Shown piece after piece: positions 58,308-64,000 of a stretch of DNA of 64,000 nucleotides (positions within the stretch are counted from its first letter, which is position 1; the number at the start of each line of letters is the position of its first letter). Source of the stretch: Acidobacteriaceae bacterium. Lineage in GTDB: Bacteria; Acidobacteriota; Terriglobia; Terriglobales; Acidobacteriaceae. The translations under genes were made by a program, and so were the position numbers. The notes beneath the pieces are model-generated. The model worked only from the letters and a program-made list of their open reading frames with translations, was not told where the DNA came from and ran no database searches. The DNA lies in NCBI GenBank assembly GCA_035944135.1, contig DASZBM010000002.1:682001-746000 (forward strand), given 5' to 3'.

Positions 58308-61088
58308 CTAGCGCTTGGAGCTAGTCCCGAACGTGACGGTGAGCATGATGCTGCGGGTCGCAAGGATGCTGATGTTGTCCTGGCCGCTGATCGCCGTCGA
58401 GCCGTTGAATGGGTCGGCGTAGGTGGTCCCGTTGGCGGTAATGTTATTCGCCACGGAACCGTTGCTGTAGCTGATGCCAGTGATCGAGTGCTCGTTGAAG
58501 AGGTTGTTGGCGCTGAGGCGCAGCTTCGTGCCGTTGAAGCGACTGCCGCTGCGGATGGTGTAGTTGACGAAGACGTTTGTCATGCTGAATGGATCAATGG
58601 TGCCCTGGTTGTGGTACGCGCCGTTGTCCTGGTACTCGAGGCCGACGCGTTTTTCGAAGAGCGCCGCGTCCCAGGCACCGTGCTGGTAGGTGACGCCGAT
58701 AGTTTCAACATCGGAGGGTGTTTGGGCGATCCACATGCCGCTCGGCGCATTGACCGCGAGGGTCGGTGTGGATGAGCTGCATCCGGTTGCGCCGGAGGTG
58801 CAGCTTACGCTCTCCGAACCGACGTAGACAGCGTGGTTATAGCTGGCGTTCAGGTAAGCGCCGAGGCCGTGGGTGAACTGGATGTTGCTCTGGCCTTCGA
58901 TGCCTTGCGTGACCGATGGCGGCTGCGCGTAGAAGACGGGTTCGCCGGTGGTCGGGTCCGCGGTGGACGAGTAGCTGTTGTCGAAGTGGATATGGAAATA
59001 GTCCGCGTCGAAAGTGGCGTGCTTGAAGACGAGCACGGTACCGGTCTGGTACGTGGTGTTCATCTGCTGCTTGGGCAGCGCGCCGACGCCGAGGAACGTT
59101 CCGTTGGTGTTCTGCTTGTAGTCGAAGACGCCGGATGGCGGAACGATTGAGCCCTGCGCGAACTGTCCGTAGACGCTCATGTTCGGGCGCAGGCGGAAGT
59201 TGGCGCTGGCGGAGGGAAGTGAAGCGAAGTAGCTGCCGCCGTTCGCAATGAACGCGTTCGGGTTGACCGACGAGTTGGTGGCCGGGTTGCAGGTGCCGGG
59301 GACGAAGCAGCCGATGGTCTTGCCGTCGTCGGCCCACTGCTGCGTGCCGATGGTGTAATACGCAAACTTCACGCCGGGCGTGAGATCGAGCCGGCTAGTC
59401 ACGTGCCATTGATATTCGGCGAAGGGCTGGTATGAGTTAGTGACGAACTTCTCGGCGAAGTTGGGGAGCGCTTGATCTGCCCAGCTGTTCAAGGGGTCGG
59501 ATGGATACTGATGGCGGTTCGTGTTGGCCCACTCGTACCACATGCCAGTGCGAAACACTCCATGCTTCGAGACGTTCGAAAGCTCTGATATCTCGCCATA
59601 CTTGCGATAGCTGTTGTACTTGTCGACGCCGCAGGGCAAAGCACTGACGCCCTTCTTGCTAGTGACGATGACGTTGCAGGGGGCGATGGACATGCCGAGA
59701 TACGTCTTCGAGCCGTTGATGGTCGTGGACTCGGTGATCGGTGTGGCGTTCGAGTACTTCTCCGAGTTGTCGTAGTCGTAGGTGTAGGGCTTGATGTCGA
59801 GCAGCCAGTTTTTGGCGAAATCGTGGTGTACGCCGACGTACTCGAAGTCGGTGGGCACGTGGTAGTAGTTGTACCGAGTATCGAGGTAAAGGTTGGGATC
59901 GGAATTATTGGTCAGCAGGAAGTTGATGCCGGCATTCGTGTACGGCATCAGTGTCGTTGTGCCCGAGATGTAGCAGTTGTATGCCGATGACGTGACGCCG
60001 TACATCTGGCAGCGTGTGGCTGCGAAATTGGGCGTGTTGGCATCTACCCAGATCACTTCAGAGAAGCCAGTGAGCGTCGTCTTGTCGGTGAGGCGGTACT
60101 CGAGCTTCAGGTCGCCGGAGTTGTACTGCTGGTTGTTCAGGCTCTGATAGCCGTGCGATTGCAGGTGGTGAATGTCGATATCGGTGTTGAACTTTTTACC
60201 GGGACCGAACGGACCGGAGTCGTAGGCGGCATCGTAGAGATACGTGTTGAACGATCCACCGGAGAAGGTGAAGCGAAGCGAGTCAACCGGCGAGAGATCG
60301 CGCGAGAGCAGATGGATCGAGCCGCCGAAGGGTGTGGGCCCAATCGTCGACGCGGTGCCGGGGCTGCGGTCCATGTTGATGCCGCCGACGGCCTGCGCCG
60401 GGAAGAACGCCCAGGAGTGATGCGTGGGCGTGTTCGTGTCGTAGAAGGGGATGCCGTCGAAATCAATGTCGTAGTCGCCGTCCGGAAAGCCGCGGAAGTA
60501 TGTCTTGGACTGACCGAGACCGACGCCGTCGCTCGAGAGCGTGAAGGTGGACGGCGCCATCTGCACGAGCTCGCCATAGTCGGAGACCGGCGATGTGAAG
60601 TTGTTGATGAAAGACGTGGTGATCAGCGTCTGCGCGGAGGTCTCATCGAGTTTCGCATTCAGCGGTGCGAGCGCAGAGGCGACCGAGTGCATAGGATCGG
60701 CGGCGACCGTGACGTTCTCGCTCGTCGAGCCGATGGTGAGTGCGAAAGTGAGATCCGAAGTATCGGCCGAGACCTGCACGGCGGACTTCGTCTGCGCGGT
60801 GAAGCCGGGAGCGGTAACGCGGACGGTATACAAGCCGGCAGCGAGACCTGAGAACGTGAAGTGTCCCTGATCGTCTGTGGTCGCCGTTACCGTCCTCCCA
60901 CTTGCGGTGTCCCGCGCGCTGACGGTGGCCTTCTGGAGCAAGCCGCCAGTCGCATCGGTGACGGTGCCGTGAAGTGTGTTGGTCGATTGCGCTAACGACG
61001 TTCCGCAGAGAAGGAAGAGAACTGTCAAGAGTGTGATGGCTGCGGCGTGGCGATGCTTGATGGTGCGGGTGAACACGAATGCGTTCAT
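58308..61088 (-). CDS. TonB-dependent receptor with carboxypeptidase-regulatory-like domain
   Basis: About 926 residues from ATG 61088 with AAGGAAG upstream; a longer frame to 61166 lacks a site. The signal peptide ends near GTSLAQS. Residues 38-125 form the regulatory-like beta domain (LHGTVTDATGG, GHFTFSGLAAGLYTVRV). The plug follows (FRGFPDGDYDIDFDGIPF), then the barrel, ending with SIMLTVTFGTSSKR. It is shorter than the first receptor and has a classic plug, suggesting another ligand. A 9-bp inverted repeat lies 58 nt upstream. No hydrolases adjoin it. Confidence 0.92.
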   Translation of the reverse strand: MNAFVFTRTIKHRHAAAITLLTVLFLLCGTSLAQSTNTLHGTVTDATGGLLQKATVSARDTASGRTVTATTDDQGHFTFSGLAAGLYTVRVTAPGFTAQTKSAVQVSADTSDLTFALTIGSTSENVTVAADPMHSVASALAPLNAKLDETSAQTLITTSFINNFTSPVSDYGELVQMAPSTFTLSSDGVGLGQSKTYFRGFPDGDYDIDFDGIPFYDTNTPTHHSWAFFPAQAVGGINMDRSPGTASTIGPTPFGGSIHLLSRDLSPVDSLRFTFSGGSFNTYLYDAAYDSGPFGPGKKFNTDIDIHHLQSHGYQSLNNQQYNSGDLKLEYRLTDKTTLTGFSEVIWVDANTPNFAATRCQMYGVTSSAYNCYISGTTTLMPYTNAGINFLLTNNSDPNLYLDTRYNYYHVPTDFEYVGVHHDFAKNWLLDIKPYTYDYDNSEKYSNATPITESTTINGSKTYLGMSIAPCNVIVTSKKGVSALPCGVDKYNSYRKYGEISELSNVSKHGVFRTGMWYEWANTNRHQYPSDPLNSWADQALPNFAEKFVTNSYQPFAEYQWHVTSRLDLTPGVKFAYYTIGTQQWADDGKTIGCFVPGTCNPATNSSVNPNAFIANGGSYFASLPSASANFRLRPNMSVYGQFAQGSIVPPSGVFDYKQNTNGTFLGVGALPKQQMNTTYQTGTVLVFKHATFDADYFHIHFDNSYSSTADPTTGEPVFYAQPPSVTQGIEGQSNIQFTHGLGAYLNASYNHAVYVGSESVSCTSGATGCSSSTPTLAVNAPSGMWIAQTPSDVETIGVTYQHGAWDAALFEKRVGLEYQDNGAYHNQGTIDPFSMTNVFVNYTIRSGSRFNGTKLRLSANNLFNEHSITGISYSNGSVANNITANGTTYADPFNGSTAISGQDNISILATRSIMLTVTFGTSSKR

Positions 61089-61146
61089 GGCTTCCTTAGT
61101 TGCTAAAGAGTTTTTGCACTGATTGGACACACGAAGACAGTCCAGT

Positions 61147-61170
61147 AGACATGCGGTAATTCGCATGTCT
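61147..61170. promoter_or_regulatory. inverted repeat upstream of the second TonB receptor
   Basis: AGACATGCG, GTAATT, CGCATGTCT: two perfect 9-bp arms with a 6-base spacer, 59-82 nt before the receptor start. It is a likely regulator binding site; the regulator is not identified. Confidence 0.55.
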
Positions 61171-61282
61171 GACCGACAGACGGCGCACGCTGTTTCGGTT
61201 CTTTAAAAGATGAGGCGTGCCGGCGCGCGAAGAGTAAACTCGTCGTGAAATAGCGGTAACAACGTTGTAAAAACGCGCTGGA

Positions 61283-61873
61283 TTACGTCAGCGGCAGCGT
61301 CTCTTTTATGAGACGTTGTGAGTGGAGATGACCACTTGCGTCGAAGTTCAGGACGATGACCCAGTCATAAACATCATTGGGCCATTTGCCGCCCGGGATG
61401 AGATTGGGCGAAGCGCCGAATGCAGTGAGCAGGGCGGGGATGGAGCCGTGGCGCCAGGCAACGAGCGGGTGGTTGCCGTGGGGCTGGGTACGCAGGAGTG
61501 TGACCAGCGCAGTCGGAGCCTTGGTGCTGATGGAGCTATCGACTGCGAGGCCGGTGGCGCGGCTGAGAGGCACGAGAGTGAGGCGAGGGCGAATGCTGTC
61601 GACGGAATCCGCGCCGGCGTAAAGCGCGTTGACGCGCAGCTTGAGGCCGCCTTCGTGAAATGGCTCGAAGTAGTGCACATATGCTTTGGCACGAGCCTCA
61701 CCAGTTGCTGTGAGTTCGCGACCAAGGAGAGGCTTTTCGGCGTGCCGCACGATCAGGACGGTGTTTCCAGCCAGATGGTCGCGAACAGGGATCGGGGCGT
61801 GAGGAGGAGCAGAAAACGCAACCGCTGCGACGAAGGTCAACCGAAAGAAATGCCCAATGCGTACGAGGCTCAT
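61283..61873 (-). CDS. secreted histidine phosphatase superfamily protein
   Basis: 196 residues. Signal peptide about 1-25. IVRHAEKP at about 42-49 is the RHxE catalytic motif of the histidine phosphatase superfamily. A second His in AWRHGSIPALL matches the C-terminal catalytic His. LTATGEARAKAY follows the usual spacing. Many such proteins dephosphorylate small sugar phosphates or proteins; a periplasmic place is predicted. It stands alone between the receptor and a PEP-CTERM gene. Confidence 0.8.
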   Translation of the reverse strand: MSLVRIGHFFRLTFVAAVAFSAPPHAPIPVRDHLAGNTVLIVRHAEKPLLGRELTATGEARAKAYVHYFEPFHEGGLKLRVNALYAGADSVDSIRPRLTLVPLSRATGLAVDSSISTKAPTALVTLLRTQPHGNHPLVAWRHGSIPALLTAFGASPNLIPGGKWPNDVYDWVIVLNFDASGHLHSQRLIKETLPLT

Positions 61874-61940
61874 CCGATCATCGTGAAGGAGAGAACATCA
61901 TGTGTGTATGAAATTCCTGTGAACTCGACGCTACAATGGA

Positions 61941-61968
61941 CGGCTCAGATACAGCCGAGTTTTTTTTT
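61941..61968 (+). terminator. plus-strand intrinsic terminator-like hairpin
   Basis: CGGCT, CAGATAC, AGCCG then AG and nine T. It lies upstream of the histidine phosphatase gene, which runs the other way, and no plus-strand gene precedes it. It may end an antisense or small transcript, or be chance. Confidence 0.4.
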
Positions 61969-61977
61969 GCGCATGAA

Positions 61978-62005
61978 AGAGCCGCCTCGTGCGGGAGGCG
62001 GCTCT
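61978..62005 (-). terminator. terminator-like hairpin after the PEP-CTERM gene
   Basis: AGAGCCGCCT and AGGCGGCTCT: perfect 10-bp stem with an 8-base loop, 22 nt beyond the stop. Only TTTC follows on the minus strand. Confidence 0.6.
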
Positions 62006-62027
62006 TGTGACGCTGGTTCAAGTGTTC

Positions 62028-62639
62028 TTATGCCCGGAAACGCCGGCGAAGAACGCCAGCAGCACCCAGGATCGACGTGCCAAGCAGAGCGAGGCTGCTC
62101 GGCTCCGGAGTCGCCGCCGGAGCAGGATCAATATCATTGATGTCAATCCCAATCGAATCCGCCGTGCCGGACACGCAGCCATGCCTCAAGCTGCAGGATG
62201 AATAATCGTAAGATCCTACCGCCGAATCGTAGAACAACGACAGCTCAGTGTAGGTGTCGGTCAGGCCCGTAGCCGTAGTGCTGAGGTCGAAGTCCAACCC
62301 GTTCAGATGGAGAACCCCGGCGATATCATCGGCAAGCTCATTTGAGCCACCAAGCCCATTATCCAGGTTCCCAATCGCGTAGCTCACTCCCCCAATGTCC
62401 AGGCTTCCTGTAACACCGGTGATCTGGTACTCATTCGGCAGAAAAGTGGTGGACGCCGTCGGGCTGACGTTAGTCGTGAAGAAGACGTCGGTAACCCCAG
62501 GGCTGCTGGTTCCGTTTGAAAACGCCGGACCAAAGGGAAGAAATGCACCGTGGAAGCTAAGGGAGAATGTATCGGCTTTTGCGACCTGGGAGCCCAGCAG
62601 AGCGGTGCCCAGCGCACATAGAAGGAGCGCTCGTTTCAT
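62028..62639 (-). CDS. PEP-CTERM sorting domain protein
   Basis: 203 residues from ATG 62639 with GAGGT upstream; an ATG at 62651 is four codons earlier. The signal peptide ends at about KADTFS. A beta-rich body follows (FLPNEYQITGVTGSLDIGG, TYTELSLFYDS). The sorting signal is TPEPSSLALLG, a hydrophobic helix and RRRFRA. A near-consensus sigma-54 promoter lies upstream, and PEP-CTERM genes in several bacteria depend on sigma-54 and the PrsR regulator. The exosortase must be elsewhere. Confidence 0.9.
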   Translation of the reverse strand: MKRALLLCALGTALLGSQVAKADTFSLSFHGAFLPFGPAFSNGTSSPGVTDVFFTTNVSPTASTTFLPNEYQITGVTGSLDIGGVSYAIGNLDNGLGGSNELADDIAGVLHLNGLDFDLSTTATGLTDTYTELSLFYDSAVGSYDYSSCSLRHGCVSGTADSIGIDINDIDPAPAATPEPSSLALLGTSILGAAGVLRRRFRA

Positions 62640-62681
62640 TATTGACCTCATTAAGTTGAGTTGGAACTCGCATTAGCAAGA

Positions 62682-62697
62682 AGCAACTCCTGTGCCA
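62682..62697 (-). promoter_or_regulatory. sigma-54 (RpoN) promoter of the PEP-CTERM gene
   Basis: On the minus strand TGGCAC, five bases, TTGCT. This fits the -24/-12 consensus TGGCAC-N5-TTGC[AT]. It lies 43-58 nt before the start codon, with GG and GC ten bases apart. Confidence 0.78.
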
Positions 62698-62871
62698 TTC
62701 TTCGCATCACGATTTGCACAGCGGAACCAGCAAAACCCCAACAAAACACGGGTAACTACCTAAAGTGATGTGCAATTTCTTGCGGGGAAACTAGCGACGT
62801 TTGTTCACCTTCGTGATTACTAAAGCAGCATGCACGCCCGTTATACTTGCTTCAGCACCACCGTGAATCAA

Positions 62872-64000
62872 ATGAGCAAGACCTTTTATTTAGAAACCTT
62901 TGGCTGCCAGATGAACGCGCACGACTCCGAAAAGGTCGTCGGCACACTGCAGCAGGAGGGCTACACCCAGGTCACCGATGAGACCGACGCGGACCTGATT
63001 CTTTACAACACCTGTTCCATCCGCGATAAAGCGGAACAGAAAGTCTTTCACCGGCTCAACGAGTACAAGCGTATGCAGGGTGAGGGCAAGCGCTTCGGCG
63101 TGCTCGGCTGTGTCGCCCAGCAGGAAGGCCAGCGCATCTTCGAGCGAGCACCCTATGTCTCCCTCGTTGCCGGCTCGGCCAGTTACCGCAATCTTCCCGA
63201 GATGCTTCGCCGTCTTGAATCTGGCGAGACCCGCGTTACCGGGCTCGACGACCGCCAGACCGATGAGACCTTCGACACCGAGTTCACGGCCCGCTCCAAC
63301 CCGCACCGCGGCTACATCACCATCATCGAGGGCTGCGATAAGTTTTGCGCTTACTGCGTCGTTCCATACACCCGCGGCAAGGAGCGCTCGCGTTCCTCAG
63401 CTTCGGTGCTCGCTGAAGCTCAGCGCATCGCCGGGCTTGGTTACACCGAAATCCAGCTCCTCGGCCAGAACGTGAACAGTTACCGCGATCCCAGCGGCCG
63501 CCGCACCTTCGCCGAGTTGCTCATCGCGGTAAGCGAGATCACCGGCATCCAGCGCGTGCGCTTCACCACCTCGCACCCGCGCGACTTCACGAAGGACATC
63601 GTCGACGCGATCGAACAACACCCGAAGCTCTGCAACCACATCCACCTGCCCGTGCAGTCCGGCTCGACGGACGTCCTCCACGCCATGCAGCGCGAGTACA
63701 CGCGCGAGTGGTATCTCGAGCGAATCCAGTGGACCAAGGACGCCAAGCGGGATATCTCGCTGACCACTGACATCATCGTTGGCTTCCCGGGCGAAACCGA
63801 CCGCGACTTCGAGCAGACGATCACGCTGCTTGACACTGTCGGCTACGACGGCGTCTTCGGCTTTAAGTACTCGCCGCGGCCCAACACGCCCGCCATCCAT
63901 ATGCACGATTCCATTGCAGACGAGGTGAAGGCACAGCGGCTCGCCATCCTGAACGAGCGTCAGCGTGAGATCCAGCGTACAAACTACCAGCGACATCTCG
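62872..64000 (+). CDS. miaB: tRNA-2-methylthio-N6-dimethylallyladenosine synthase MiaB, partial
   Basis: The gene starts at an ATG at 62872 and runs off the window, about 376 residues seen. A GTG at 62863 and an ATG at 62830 are in frame upstream. N-terminal MTTase domain cysteines are C12, C48 and C80, which bind the auxiliary cluster. The radical SAM motif is C155-x3-C159-x2-C162 (EGCDKFCAYC). MiaB adds a methylthio group to i6A37 of tRNAs reading UNN codons. The TRAM domain would lie beyond the window. The pattern YLETFGCQMNAHDSE at the start is typical of MiaB and not of RimO or MtaB. Confidence 0.95.
   Translation, partial: MSKTFYLETFGCQMNAHDSEKVVGTLQQEGYTQVTDETDADLILYNTCSIRDKAEQKVFHRLNEYKRMQGEGKRFGVLGCVAQQEGQRIFERAPYVSLVAGSASYRNLPEMLRRLESGETRVTGLDDRQTDETFDTEFTARSNPHRGYITIIEGCDKFCAYCVVPYTRGKERSRSSASVLAEAQRIAGLGYTEIQLLGQNVNSYRDPSGRRTFAELLIAVSEITGIQRVRFTTSHPRDFTKDIVDAIEQHPKLCNHIHLPVQSGSTDVLHAMQREYTREWYLERIQWTKDAKRDISLTTDIIVGFPGETDRDFEQTITLLDTVGYDGVFGFKYSPRPNTPAIHMHDSIADEVKAQRLAILNERQREIQRTNYQRHL

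Noticed and set aside
1-64000. CRISPR array or insertion sequence
   Set aside because: No regularly spaced identical repeats and no transposase or Cas-like protein were found on either strand.

Overview
The window looks like chromosomal DNA of an acidobacterium (Acidobacteriaceae/Terriglobia type). This is inferred from several traits: very large TonB-dependent receptors with an N-terminal carboxypeptidase-regulatory-like domain and no SusD partner, secreted glycoside hydrolases (GH39, GH144-like, GH5), a hopanoid operon, PEP-CTERM proteins, an Ig/beta-propeller lipoprotein, and short dispersed intergenic hairpin repeats. No phage, transposase or CRISPR array was seen. Two genes run off the window: a SuyA/UxaA-like small subunit at the left end and miaB at the right end.

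Region 1 (1-9.7 kb) is the most distinctive. One leftward gene set encodes a class I LacD/YihT-type aldolase, an organic-anion MFS transporter, a PfkA-superfamily kinase, an L-fucose-isomerase-like protein, a GntR/FCD regulator, an aldehyde dehydrogenase and a sulfolactate-lyase-like SAF subunit. A Tat-exported GH38-like hydrolase is divergent from it. The enzyme order matches isomerase, kinase, aldolase, aldehyde dehydrogenase, lyase, which is the logic of sulfoglycolysis, but the isomerase and kinase families differ from the E. coli enzymes. A related AT-rich motif lies in three gaps of the cluster.

Region 2 (9.7-21 kb) is a polysaccharide-utilisation locus: GH144-like, two tandem GH39 enzymes, an Oar-type receptor and a divergent LacI regulator with a perfect palindromic operator. 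A nucleosidase-family gene and a zinc alcohol dehydrogenase follow. The dehydrogenase shows an abrupt change of codon usage and strand skew part-way through the gene.

Region 3 (21-32 kb) holds glycogen phosphorylase, a secreted GH5 with a ricin-type lectin domain, an Nramp transporter with its DtxR/MntR-type repressor (two matching operators), a PP2C phosphatase, a dienelactone hydrolase and an MlaF/MlaE lipid-transport pair.

Region 4 (32-47 kb) centres on an overlapping operon of a zinc dehydrogenase with hpnC, hpnD and hpnE, plus hpnJ further on. Between them are two half-size EamA proteins, an LprI-like and a FecR-like protein, PPi-type phosphofructokinase, a PEP-CTERM protein, and a 749-nt gap with strong RNA-like hairpins.

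Region 5 (47-64 kb) holds an adaptor/TPR/TolC export set with no inner-membrane pump, recJ, a thioredoxin-like ferredoxin, two DUF507 genes, tRNA-Glu(CTC), a DHA2 MFS pump, a cNMP-binding/thioredoxin-reductase-like fusion lacking the redox CxxC, a second TonB receptor with a palindromic upstream site, a secreted histidine phosphatase, a PEP-CTERM protein behind a near-consensus sigma-54 promoter, and miaB.
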